Assembly (NCBI GenBank): GCA_023423535.1
Contig: JAFAFL010000019.1
Coordinates: 1 to 64,000, forward strand
Reading direction: 5' to 3'
Length of the DNA stretch: 64,000 nucleotides
From: Pseudomonadota bacterium
GTDB lineage: Bacteria > Myxococcota > Myxococcia > Myxococcales > Myxococcaceae
A program made the position numbers and the translations under genes. Of the stretch, positions 36,676 to 50,450 are shown in pieces (the first letter of the stretch is position 1; every line of letters starts with the position of its first letter). The notes beneath the pieces are model-generated. The model was not told where the DNA came from, made no database searches, and saw nothing but the letters and a program-made list of their open reading frames with translations.

Positions 36676-37311
36676 ATGCCCTACATGCCCGTCCCGTACG
36701 TCATCGAGCAGACCCACCGCGGTGAACGCTCGTACGACATCTACAGCCGGCTCCTGAAGGACCGGATCATCATGCTGGGCACGGAGATCGACGACGACGT
36801 GGCGAACGTCATCGTGGCCCAGCTGCTGTTCCTCGAGTCCGAGGACCCGGACAAGGACATCAGCATCTACATCAACTCGCCGGGCGGCTCGGTGACCGCG
36901 GGTCTCGCGATCTACGACACCATGCAGTACGTGAAGCCCAAGGTCTCCACCATCTGCATCGGGCAGGCGGCCTCCATGGGCGCGGTGCTCCTGCTGGCCG
37001 GCGAGAAGGGCAAGCGCTACTCGCTGCCGAACTCGCGGATCATGATCCACCAGCCGATGGGCGGGGCGCGCGGGCAGGCGACCGACATCGACATCCAGGC
37101 GCGGGAGATCCTGCGGATGAAGGCGCGCCTGAACGAGATCATCGTCAAGCACACCGGCCAGCCGATCGAGCGGATCGAGAAGGACACCGACCGCGACTAC
37201 TTCATGGGCGCGACCGAGGCGAAGGCCTACGGGATCGTCGACGAGGTGTTCGCGCACAAGAAGGCCACGAGCTCGGTGCCGGGCCCGGACACGACGAAGA
37301 AGGACCGGTAG
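36676..37311 (+). CDS. clpP: ATP-dependent Clp protease proteolytic subunit
   Basis: A 211-residue ClpP, the serine protease core of ClpXP. The catalytic triad is Ser100 (GQAASMGA), His125 (IMIHQPMGG) and Asp174 (DTDRDYFM). The N-terminal loop YMPVPYVIEQTHRGERSYDI is typical and forms the axial gate for ClpX. It lies in the tig-clpP-clpX block; a terminator-like hairpin at 37375 separates it from clpX, so clpX may also be expressed on its own. Confidence 0.97.
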   Translation: MPYMPVPYVIEQTHRGERSYDIYSRLLKDRIIMLGTEIDDDVANVIVAQLLFLESEDPDKDISIYINSPGGSVTAGLAIYDTMQYVKPKVSTICIGQAASMGAVLLLAGEKGKRYSLPNSRIMIHQPMGGARGQATDIDIQAREILRMKARLNEIIVKHTGQPIERIEKDTDRDYFMGATEAKAYGIVDEVFAHKKATSSVPGPDTTKKDR

Positions 37312-37374
37312 AGAACGCCGCGAAGGGTGCGTCAGAAACGTGACGCGCCGCTGCAGCGCTCCGAGTGGTGCCAG

Positions 37375-37411
37375 CGCCCGGGAGGCGGCCATGCGTCGCC
37401 CCCGGGCGTTT
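37375..37411 (+). terminator. Terminator/attenuator between clpP and clpX
   Basis: CGCCCGGG and CCCGGGCG form an 8-bp stem extended by GGCG/CGCC after a one-base bulge, followed by TTTG. It lies about 65 bases after the clpP stop and would reduce read-through into clpX. Confidence 0.65.
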
Positions 37412-37543
37412 GCTTGCGCAGAAAACCGTCCGCGTCGCTGTTAAGTACCGGTTGCCATGATGGACGCCCGCGGAAGCGGCTGACTACATTTGCCAAGGAC
37501 CGTGGGCGGCTCGCCCCATGGCGTGGGGATCGAGAGGATTTGA

Positions 37544-38842
<1,299 letters not shown>

Positions 38843-38872
38843 CGGTTCACCGACCGGACCGGTGAGCAGAGG

Positions 38873-38904
38873 AGGGCGTCGCGGAGAGCCGCGGCGCCCT
38901 TTTT
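38873..38904 (+). terminator. Rho-independent terminator after clpX
   Basis: AGGGCG-T-CGCGG and CCGCG-G-CGCCCT form an 11-bp stem with one internal mismatch and an AGAG loop, followed by a run of four T (five counting the last stem base). A strong intrinsic terminator. Confidence 0.88.
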
Positions 38905-39033
38905 CGTTTCGGAGGGAAGCGCGTTGCCCACGGTGGCCTCCGCGGTCGTCCCCCGTGCGTCCCCGCGCGAGGAAACCGAAGGAAAAACCGGGGCATCGGC
39001 GTTGCACACCTCCGGCGCCGCGGGGGTGCAACG

Positions 39034-40665
39034 GTGTTCATCGACTTCGAGGGGATTGAGGGCAGTGGCAGGGCGGAGCTCGCGCGGCGGGTGGCGGACC
39101 GGCTGCGAGGGCGGGGCGACCGGGTCTGCTTCGCGGGCGACGCGAGCGTGCGGACGGAGGCGTCGGTGATGGGCGCTCCGGCGCGCGCGGAGGTGCTCGC
39201 GGCGCTGGCGGCGCAGGCGCGGTGCATCGACGAACGGGTGCGGCCGGCCCTCGCGCGCGGTGAGCTGTGCGTGACCGAAGGGCTCCTGCACGCCGTGCTC
39301 TGCCGGGCGATGGACGCGGCGCTGCCCGCGAAGGACGTCGCGCCGCTGATGGCGTTCGCGACCGACGGAACGCTGCCCGACCTCGTGGTGTGCGTGGACA
39401 CCGACCCGGAGCTGGCGCGGCTGCGGCTGGAGGCGGCGGAGGCGGAGCACGTCAACGTTCGCGATCCGGTGCGGCTGCGCGCGACGCTGCACGAGCTCGC
39501 GCTGCGCGATCCGGCGCGCTGGGTGATCGTCGACGCGGAGGAGACCGGGCTCGCGGAGCTGGCGGAGCGGGTGGCGGACCTCGTGACCACGCGGCTGGAG
39601 GTCGGCGCGCCGGAGGTCAGGCCGCTCAACGCACCGAAGGCGGAGCGGCAGCGGACGACGGCGGCGGAGGTGGAGGCGCGGCTGCTCGAGGCGGTGGACG
39701 GGCTGGGCGCGCACGAGCCGGTGCTGGCGCTGCACCTGCTCCGCGGGATCGACGGGCTGGCGGCGCACGCGCGGCGGGTAAAGCGCGTGGAGGCTCACCC
39801 GGCGGAGGTGGCGCGTTCGCTGACCGGGCTCTGCGACGAGGAGAGCTACCGGCTCCGGGAGATCGCGCTGGTGACGGCGCCGGGCGCGGTGGCGAAGAGC
39901 CTGACCTGGGACCTCTCGCCGCGGGCGATGGGGATGCGCGAGGCGCTGTTCGAGCGCGCGCCGGACGCGGTGGTCGCCTCGCTCGCCGGGGACGATTCGG
40001 ACGCAGCCTGGGCGCTGCGCACGCGGGCGCTGTCCCGGGGCGCGGGGACGCTCGGGGCGGTGCTGCGCGGGCTGGAGGGCGTGGACGGTGACCGCGCGTG
40101 GGAGCTTCGGCGGGAAGGCCGGGCGCTGGCGCTCGATGCGGAGGTGGCGCTGTCCCTGACAGGGCTGCGGACCGCGCGGGCCGATGCGGCGCGCGAGGCG
40201 CTGCTGGCGCGCGTGCCGCTGGAGGTGCTCCGGAGCCTGCGCGGGGTGGACTCGGCGTTCGGCCGGACCGCGCGGGAGAGGCTCTTCGCGCACGCGCCCG
40301 CGGCGGTGCTGCGTTCGCTCAGCGGCGTGGAGGCGCCGTGGGCCTGGGCGCTGCGCGTGAGGGCGGCCCCGGCGCACGCGGAGGCGCTGCTGTCGGTGGA
40401 GGGGATGGACTCTCCCGAGGCGTGGGTGCTCCGTGAGCGCTGGGCGCACAAGTGGCCCTGCGCGGCGCTGGAGTCCCTCGGGGCGCTGGCTGAGACCTCG
40501 CGCGGCCATACGCTGGCGGAAGGGGTTCTTGCCGAGAACCCGGGGCGGTTGCCGGTCTGGCGGAGCGCGTGCCTCGTGCTGGGGCCTGCGGCGAAGCGGA
40601 CGACCGGAGTCGCGCGCACCGCCGCCGCCGTGTTCGAAGTGCAGGCGGCCGAGGGCATCGCCTAG
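39034..40665 (+). CDS. Degenerate thymidylate-kinase-like domain fused to 27-residue helical repeats
   Basis: A 543-residue protein. Residues 1-195 follow the thymidylate kinase fold: FIDFEGIEGSGRAELARR aligns with the TMK P-loop and LPDLVVCVDTDPELARLRL with its later strand. However, the P-loop Lys is Arg13, the next Ser/Thr is Ala14, and the DRY motif is absent (VTEGLLHAVL instead), so kinase activity is unlikely. From about 236 to 505 come ten tandem units of roughly 27 residues, each L-x-G at its start and A-x-x-L-R in the middle (for example LSGVEAPWAWALRVRAAP), predicting a two-helix solenoid. Expressed from a GTG at 39034. It follows clpX after a terminator. The function is unknown; a nucleotide-sensing or scaffold role is a guess. 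Confidence 0.8.
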   Translation: MFIDFEGIEGSGRAELARRVADRLRGRGDRVCFAGDASVRTEASVMGAPARAEVLAALAAQARCIDERVRPALARGELCVTEGLLHAVLCRAMDAALPAKDVAPLMAFATDGTLPDLVVCVDTDPELARLRLEAAEAEHVNVRDPVRLRATLHELALRDPARWVIVDAEETGLAELAERVADLVTTRLEVGAPEVRPLNAPKAERQRTTAAEVEARLLEAVDGLGAHEPVLALHLLRGIDGLAAHARRVKRVEAHPAEVARSLTGLCDEESYRLREIALVTAPGAVAKSLTWDLSPRAMGMREALFERAPDAVVASLAGDDSDAAWALRTRALSRGAGTLGAVLRGLEGVDGDRAWELRREGRALALDAEVALSLTGLRTARADAAREALLARVPLEVLRSLRGVDSAFGRTARERLFAHAPAAVLRSLSGVEAPWAWALRVRAAPAHAEALLSVEGMDSPEAWVLRERWAHKWPCAALESLGALAETSRGHTLAEGVLAENPGRLPVWRSACLVLGPAAKRTTGVARTAAAVFEVQAAEGIA

Positions 40666-40667
40666 AA

Positions 40668-40844
40668 GAGCGGATCGAGACGCGCGGTGAGCTCGGTGAC
40701 TCGAACGGGCTCGACGCCACCGCGGGCGTGCAGCTGACCGCGTGGGAGAACGTGCAGCTCGGCGCGGGCGTGCTCGGCGGCGTTCGCGAGGGCGACTTCG
40801 TGTACGGCGGTGTGACCCAGCTGCTGATCGAGCTGGGGAACTAG
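40668..40844 (+). pseudogene. Remnant of an outer-membrane protein C-terminus
   Basis: This short frame encodes GLDATAGVQLTAWENVQLG and GDFVYGGVTQLLIELGN, which reads as the last strands of an outer-membrane barrel ending in alternating aromatic and hydrophobic residues. No upstream part of such a gene remains: the preceding DNA belongs to the repeat protein and continues in another frame. It is most likely the 3' leftover of a deleted gene. Its TAG overlaps the stop of the convergent GH13 gene in one CTAG. Confidence 0.42.
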
Positions 40845-42613
40845 CCGCGCTTCTTCTTCTTTCGCTTCGGCTTCGGCTTCGGCTTCGGGTGCCCTTCGCC
40901 GCGCGCGTGCTGCATCTCCGGCGGCGTCTCGGGCGTGCGCGCGAGCGCGTAGTTCAGCGTGCCCACGCGGTACCACTTGAACGCGTAGCCCTCCAACGCC
41001 AGCGAGTAGCGGCGATCGTCCGGACCCTGTGCGTGGCTCGGCCGCAGCTCCTCCTGCTCCATGAGGTCGAACAGCGGCGCGTCGTCTCCGGCAGTGCCGT
41101 CCGGGAGCCGGAAGGTCACCTCGCGGCGCGTGTCGTCGAGGTTGTGAATCGTCAGCACCGACGAGCCGCGCCAGGTGAAGAGGAGCAGCAGCACCTGTGG
41201 AGCGGTGCCCTCGAGGAGCTGGAACTCTCCCCAGCCGATCTCCGGGCACTCCTTGCGCAGGCGGATCATCTTGCCCATCCACTGGAGCATCGAGTCCGGC
41301 GAGCGCCGCTGGCTGTCCACGTTGATGTGCGGGTAGCCCCACGGTCCGTCGCGCAGCACCGGGTGGACGAGCTTTCGCCGCGGCGCGGTGGAGAAGCCGC
41401 CGTTGTGGTCGGCGGCCCACTGCATCGGCGTGCGCACCGCTTCGCGCTCGGGAAGGGAGAGGTCGTCGCCCATGCCGATCTCGTCGCCGTAGCGGATGAC
41501 CGGGGTGCCGGGGAGCGAGAAGAGGAGGCTGTAGGCGAGCCGGCTCTGCGCCTCGCCACCGAGCATGGGCCCGAGCCTTCGGCGCAGGCCGCGCCCGTAG
41601 ATCTGCATCCGCTCTTCGGGCCCGAAGCGCGCGAAGACGTCCGCGCGCTCCTCCTCGCTGAGCCGGCCGAGATCGAGCTCGTCGTGGTTGCGGAGGAACT
41701 GCGCCCACTGCGACGACGTGGGGATGTCGCGCGTCTGCTCCAGCGCCTTCTTCAGCGGTTCGGCGTCGTGGCGCGCGAGCGAGAGGAAGAGGTGCTGGTT
41801 CACCCAGAAGTTGAACATCAGGTGGATGCCGCGGCCTTCGCCGAAGTAGGGCGCGGTGTCTCCCGGCGGCACGTTCGCCTCGCCGAGAAAGATCGCGTCG
41901 CCCATCCGCCACTGGAGGAACGAGCGCATCTCCTCGAGGTATTCGAAGTGCTGGCCTGGCTCGACGGAGCCGTTCTCGTCGGGCAGCGCGGAGATGACGA
42001 AGGGGAGCGCGTCGAGCCGGAAGCCGTGCACGCCGAGCTGCACCCAGAAGCCGATGATGCGGCGGATCTCGGTGCGGACCTCGGGGTTGTCGATGTTGAG
42101 GTCGGGCTGGTGCGGGTAGAAGCGGTGGAAGTAGTAGTCGCCGCTCTTCTCGTCGCGCGACCAGGTCTGCTTCTGCACGCCCGGGAAGACCATCCCCTCG
42201 TTCCACGCCTTCGGGCGCTTGTCCGCCCAGACGTACCAGTTCCTGAGTGGGGACTGCCGATCGCGGCGCGCGTGCTGGAACCACGGGTGCTTGTCGGAGG
42301 TGTGGTTCACCACCAGGTCCATGATCACGCGGATGCCGCGCTTCTTCGCCTGGTGCACGAACTCGACGAAGTCCCCGAGCGAGCCGTAGCGCGGGTGCAC
42401 GCCGTAGTAGTCCGCCACGTCGTAGCCGTTGTCCTTCAACGGCGACGGGTGGAAAGGCTCCAGCCAGAGGACGTCCACCCCGAGCGTCTCGAGGTAGTCG
42501 AGCCGGTTGTTGAGGCCCACGAAGTCGCCGCAGCCGTCTCCGTTGCCATCCATGAAGCTCTCGAGATCGCAGCTGTAGATGACCGCGTTCTTGTACCAGA
42601 GGTCTTCGATCAC
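40841..42613 (-). CDS. GH13 alpha-amylase-family enzyme, trehalose-synthase-like
   Basis: A 590-residue glycoside hydrolase family 13 protein most like maltose alpha-D-glucosyltransferase (trehalose synthase). Motifs are MDLVVNHTSDKHPWFQ (region I), GFRLDALPF with the nucleophile Asp, FLGEANVPP with the acid Glu, and LRNHDELDL with the transition-state Asp. It lacks a fused maltokinase domain. A basic Lys/Pro tail ends the protein (HPKPKPKPKRKKKKRG). It starts at a GTG (42613) preceded by TGAGG, which gives the usual VIEDLWYKNAVIY start. Expected role: conversion of maltose to trehalose, an osmoprotectant. Divergent from the beta-flower gene. Sucrose or other GH13 specificities cannot be excluded. 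Confidence 0.88.
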   Translation of the reverse strand: MIEDLWYKNAVIYSCDLESFMDGNGDGCGDFVGLNNRLDYLETLGVDVLWLEPFHPSPLKDNGYDVADYYGVHPRYGSLGDFVEFVHQAKKRGIRVIMDLVVNHTSDKHPWFQHARRDRQSPLRNWYVWADKRPKAWNEGMVFPGVQKQTWSRDEKSGDYYFHRFYPHQPDLNIDNPEVRTEIRRIIGFWVQLGVHGFRLDALPFVISALPDENGSVEPGQHFEYLEEMRSFLQWRMGDAIFLGEANVPPGDTAPYFGEGRGIHLMFNFWVNQHLFLSLARHDAEPLKKALEQTRDIPTSSQWAQFLRNHDELDLGRLSEEERADVFARFGPEERMQIYGRGLRRRLGPMLGGEAQSRLAYSLLFSLPGTPVIRYGDEIGMGDDLSLPEREAVRTPMQWAADHNGGFSTAPRRKLVHPVLRDGPWGYPHINVDSQRRSPDSMLQWMGKMIRLRKECPEIGWGEFQLLEGTAPQVLLLLFTWRGSSVLTIHNLDDTRREVTFRLPDGTAGDDAPLFDLMEQEELRPSHAQGPDDRRYSLALEGYAFKWYRVGTLNYALARTPETPPEMQHARGEGHPKPKPKPKRKKKKRG

Positions 42614-42660
42614 CCACCGAGCCTCACCCCTCGGCACCGGCTGCGCTAGGGTTCGCGCAC

Positions 42661-43107
42661 ATGAACCGAATGAACCGTTCGCTGTCCGCCGCCGGGCCGA
42701 TGATCGCTGCGATCTGCGTGTCACTCTTCTCCACCGCCGCGCTGGCGGACATCGAGATCCGCAAGGGCGGCTCGTCGTGGGCGAAGGTGGAGAACGACGG
42801 GACGATCCGCATCAATGGCTCGTCGGTGGGCAAGGTCGAGTCGGACGGCACGGTGCGGAAGAGTGGCTCGTCGATCGGCAAGGTCGAGAGCGATGGCACC
42901 ATCCGCAAGTCGGGCTCGTCGGTCGGCAAGATCGAGAGCGACGGCACCGTGCGCAAGAGCGGCTCGTCGATGGGGAAGATCGAGAGCGGCGGGACGATCC
43001 GGAAGAACGGCTCGTCGTGGGGCTCGGCGTCGAACTGCTGCGGCGATCACGGGAGCAAGCGCACCGTGGCCGCGGTGCTCGTCTTCTTCAGCGACTACTT
43101 CGAGTGA
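42661..43107 (+). CDS. Secreted beta-flower repeat protein
   Basis: A 148-residue protein with a Sec signal (cleavage near ALA, residue 29) followed by six tandem copies of a 16-residue motif such as SSVGKIESDGTVRKSG. This is the pattern of the small 5-fold beta-flower (propeller-like) proteins, here possibly with five full blades and a partial one. A C-terminal segment with a Cys pair (NCCGDHG) ends in an amphipathic helix. No function is known. Its TGA overlaps the GTG of the methylase gene, so the two are translationally coupled. Divergent from the GH13 gene. Confidence 0.78.
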   Translation: MNRMNRSLSAAGPMIAAICVSLFSTAALADIEIRKGGSSWAKVENDGTIRINGSSVGKVESDGTVRKSGSSIGKVESDGTIRKSGSSVGKIESDGTVRKSGSSMGKIESGGTIRKNGSSWGSASNCCGDHGSKRTVAAVLVFFSDYFE

Positions 43108-43889
43108 GCGCGGGGGGCCCGGGTCCCGATGGCGATGAGCTCACCGTCGACGGGCTCACGCGCGAGTGGAAGATCGTCCAGCGCCGGCACGGGCACCGGC
43201 ACTCGACCGACGACCTGCTGACCGGCTGGTACGCGATCGAGAAGTGTCCGCGGCCGCGGCGTCTGCTGGACCTCGGAAGTGGCATCGGCGGGGTCGGGTT
43301 GCTCGCGCTGTGGCGGGCGCCTCGTGAGGCGACGCTGACCGCGGTGGAGGCGCAGGAGATCAGCTTCGGCCTGCTGCAGCGGAACATCGCGATGAACGGG
43401 CTGGGGGACCGCGTGCGCGCGATTCACGGCGACCTGCGCGAGGTCCGTCTGCAAGGCGAGACCTTCGACCTCGTCACCGGAAGCCCGCCCTACTTCGACG
43501 TCAAGGACGGGGTGGTGCCGGCCGATTCGCAGAAGGCACACGCGCGCTTCGAGCTGCGCGGAGACGTGCGCGACTACTGCCGGGCCGCGCGCGCCGCGTT
43601 GTCACCTGAGCCTCATGCCCGCTTCGTCTTCTGCCTTCCCACCGTGCAGCGCGCGAAAGCGGAGCAGGCCTGTGTGGACGCGGGGCTGCAGCTCGTCTCG
43701 TCCCGCGACGTCATCCCGCGCGCGGGGACGCCGGCGCTGTTCACGCTCTTCGAGTGCCGGCTGCCGCGAGAGGGCGAGCAGGTGACGACCCTGCACACGC
43801 GCGAGCCGGACTACGTCGTGCGCGATGCGAGCGGCGCGCAGACCGCAGAGCACGCCGCCACGCGCGCGAGCTTCGGGTTCGGCAACTAG
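43104..43889 (+). CDS. TrmN6/YfiC-like adenine methyltransferase
   Basis: A 261-residue class I methyltransferase. Motif I is LLDLGSGIGGVGLLAL (about residues 54-69), the motif II acidic residue lies in TAVEAQEISF, and motif IV is GSPPYFD, a variant of the NPPY motif of N6-adenine methylases. The closest family is tRNA1(Val) A37 N6-methyltransferase (TrmN6/YfiC), but a DNA or other RNA target cannot be excluded. It begins with a GTG overlapping the previous stop (GTGA). Coupling to a secreted repeat protein is unusual. Confidence 0.84.
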   Translation: MSAGGPGPDGDELTVDGLTREWKIVQRRHGHRHSTDDLLTGWYAIEKCPRPRRLLDLGSGIGGVGLLALWRAPREATLTAVEAQEISFGLLQRNIAMNGLGDRVRAIHGDLREVRLQGETFDLVTGSPPYFDVKDGVVPADSQKAHARFELRGDVRDYCRAARAALSPEPHARFVFCLPTVQRAKAEQACVDAGLQLVSSRDVIPRAGTPALFTLFECRLPREGEQVTTLHTREPDYVVRDASGAQTAEHAATRASFGFGN

Positions 43890-43904
43890 AGCAGCCAGGG
43901 GCAG

Positions 43905-44564
43905 TCAGAGCGTGGTCCGAGGCTCCGGCGCGAGCAGCGGCTCCGGCTCGCCGGGGAGCGCAGGGACGCGAAGGCGCGTGTAGTCATCGGGGATCTCGAA
44001 GAGGTCTTCCGGCTGCGGCGCCTCCTGCACGTTCTCCAGCCGCATGTGAAAACCCGCCTGCTCCATCCGCAGCGGGAAGCGGAGGCGCTCGTCGAACCAG
44101 TAGGTGCCGATCGGCGCGCCCGAGGCGTCGGTCACCTCCCAACGCGTGGCGAGACGGCCGTCGATCCGCTCCTCTCCCACGCGGCGGCACTGCAGATCTT
44201 CCGTTCGCGCGCAGGGGTCCTCCGAGGCCAGCGCGCCGATCACATCGTCCGCCAGCCACGACTCGTCGAAGCGCCGCGCGAGGCGCCTCGCCGGCACGAG
44301 CATCCAGAACTCCTGCTCCTTCCGGTTCAACAGCATCGAGGCGTCCGAGCCTTCGTGCAGCAGGTCCAGTCTCAACACGTCCTGCGTCGCGTGGACTTCC
44401 ACCCGGAAGGGGCGACCATCCGATTCGAGCTGCGCGACGGCGGAGAAGGGGATGCGCGCTTCTTCCGCGGGATCCTCCGCGGCCTGTGCCCGACTCGTTC
44501 CGGGCAGTGTGATGACGAGCGCGAGCAGCAGCGCGGCGAAGCGGCAGATGGCTCGCGGTCCCAT
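43905..44564 (-). CDS. Exported hypothetical protein
   Basis: A 219-residue protein with an N-terminal Sec signal (CRFAALLLALVITLPGTSRA). The mature part is a mostly beta-rich domain (RPFRVEVHATQDVLRLDLLH, GAPIGTYWFDERLRFPLRME) resembling small periplasmic lipid- or outer-membrane-associated proteins of the DUF4412 type, which is only a weak resemblance. The start is the ATG at 44564. Convergent with the methylase gene and divergent from the SDR gene. No operon partner. Confidence 0.62.
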   Translation of the reverse strand: MGPRAICRFAALLLALVITLPGTSRAQAAEDPAEEARIPFSAVAQLESDGRPFRVEVHATQDVLRLDLLHEGSDASMLLNRKEQEFWMLVPARRLARRFDESWLADDVIGALASEDPCARTEDLQCRRVGEERIDGRLATRWEVTDASGAPIGTYWFDERLRFPLRMEQAGFHMRLENVQEAPQPEDLFEIPDDYTRLRVPALPGEPEPLLAPEPRTTL

Positions 44565-44631
44565 GCTCAACGGATGCGGACGACGAACAGCACGTTCAAG
44601 CTTCGCAGCCGCCGGCCTAACGTGCGCCGCC

Positions 44632-45468
44632 ATGCTCGTGCTCATTGGTTGCGGCTACACGTTGGAGCGGCTCGCGTCGTCGGAGGCCCAGCGGGGCAGG
44701 CAGCTCGTGGCGTCCACGAGGGATGCGGCTCGGACGGAGCGACTTCTCGCTGCGGGTTCGAACGTGCGCGTCGTTCCGGACCATCTGGAGGCCGTGCGGG
44801 CGCATGCAGCAGGTGCGCAGGTCGTGTACTCGCTGCCGCCCGACGCGGGGCTCGATGAGGCGCTGGCAGCAGAGCTCGCGCGGCACCGTCCCTCGCGCTT
44901 CGTCTATCTCTCCTCCACCGGCGTCTACGGCCGAGCGCGAGGGGTGGTGACGGAAGAGACGCCGGTGGACGACTCACCCGAGGCGGCAGGAACGCCCGGC
45001 GCCGCGCGGTTGAAGGCGGAGCGACTGTTCGCGCCGCTTGGGGCCATCTCGCTGCGCGTGTCCGGCATCTACGGTCCCGGCCGTGGCCTTCATGAACGTC
45101 TGCGCGCGGGCGGGTACGCGATGCCCGGAGATGGCAGCGGCCGCATCTCGCGGGTGCACGTGGACGATCTGGCGGAGGCCATCCGAACCGCGCTCGACGC
45201 CGACGAAGGAAAGCTGCCCGCGGACCGCGTGCTCAACGTGGCCGACGACGACGCGGCGCCGCAGCGCGAAGTGGTGGAGTGGCTGTGCGCTCGGATGGGC
45301 CTGCCCTTGCCGCGTTCAATCCCACTGGAAGCTGCGCCGGTGACGCTGCGCGGCGATCGCGCGGTGGCGAATTCACGTCTGAAAACGCTGGGTTGGACGC
45401 CGCGCTTCGCCACGTACCGCGAGGGCTTTTCCGCGCTGCTGGAGCCCTCGAAAAAAGGGGGACTATAG
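44632..45468 (+). CDS. Extended SDR / NAD-dependent epimerase-like protein
   Basis: A 278-residue Rossmann-fold protein. The dinucleotide-binding turn is LVLIGCGYTLERLA at the extreme N-terminus, and RFVYLSSTGVYGRARG holds the Ser/Tyr region of SDR enzymes; YGPGRGLHE and RVHVDDLAEAI are typical of atypical extended SDRs of the YeeZ type. The ATG at 44632 gives the full Rossmann start. Substrate is unknown; nucleoside-sugar modification is possible. It is followed by the prolyl oligopeptidase gene 39 bases later. Confidence 0.8.
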   Translation: MLVLIGCGYTLERLASSEAQRGRQLVASTRDAARTERLLAAGSNVRVVPDHLEAVRAHAAGAQVVYSLPPDAGLDEALAAELARHRPSRFVYLSSTGVYGRARGVVTEETPVDDSPEAAGTPGAARLKAERLFAPLGAISLRVSGIYGPGRGLHERLRAGGYAMPGDGSGRISRVHVDDLAEAIRTALDADEGKLPADRVLNVADDDAAPQREVVEWLCARMGLPLPRSIPLEAAPVTLRGDRAVANSRLKTLGWTPRFATYREGFSALLEPSKKGGL

Positions 45469-45507
45469 GCTTGCTCCGCACGAGGACGCGGGCATTGTTC
45501 TGCGTCC

Positions 45508-47784
<2,277 letters not shown>

Positions 47785-47926
47785 GGGACCGGGACTGCCC
47801 GGCTGGCTGCTGCGTGGCGCCTGCCTGGGAAGTCTCGGAGCGGGAGGCCGTGTTCTCAAAATGCGCCGGCGCCCACGCGCGACCACCACCGGTGCTTAGA
47901 GTGTGTGACGGAAGGGGAATCCCAGC

Positions 47927-50365
<2,439 letters not shown>

Positions 50366-50391
50366 AAGACCCGTGCCGTAGAGAGTGACCG

Positions 50392-50422
50392 GCCCCTTCC
50401 GCCACCCCGCGGAGGGGGCTTT
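50392..50422 (+). terminator. Intrinsic terminator after lon
   Basis: GCCCCTTCCGC and GCGGAGGGGGC form a fully paired 11-bp stem (one T-G pair) around a 6-base loop, followed by TTTC and then ACTTTG. It lies 26 bases after the lon stop and before the convergent nhaR-like gene. Confidence 0.8.
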
Positions 50423-50450
50423 CACTTTGTTTCGTTTGCGGGCGCCGCGG

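Noticed and set aside
37412..37543. Heat-shock type promoter for clpX
   Set aside because: TACATT-like and TTGCCA-like hexamers exist, but their spacing is wrong for sigma-70 or sigma-32, so no promoter was annotated.
40742..42649. Plus-strand frame of over 600 codons across the GH13 gene
   Set aside because: Antisense to a gene with all GH13 catalytic motifs; composition is typical of a shadow frame.
42721..43050. Tandem repeats in the beta-flower gene considered as CRISPR or VNTR
   Set aside because: The periodicity is at the protein level and the DNA copies diverge mainly at synonymous sites; no spacers.
47785..47926. Small CCGGG-ACTG-CCCGG hairpin after the prolyl oligopeptidase gene
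   Set aside because: Only five base pairs and no T tract; not distinguishable from chance in such GC-rich DNA.
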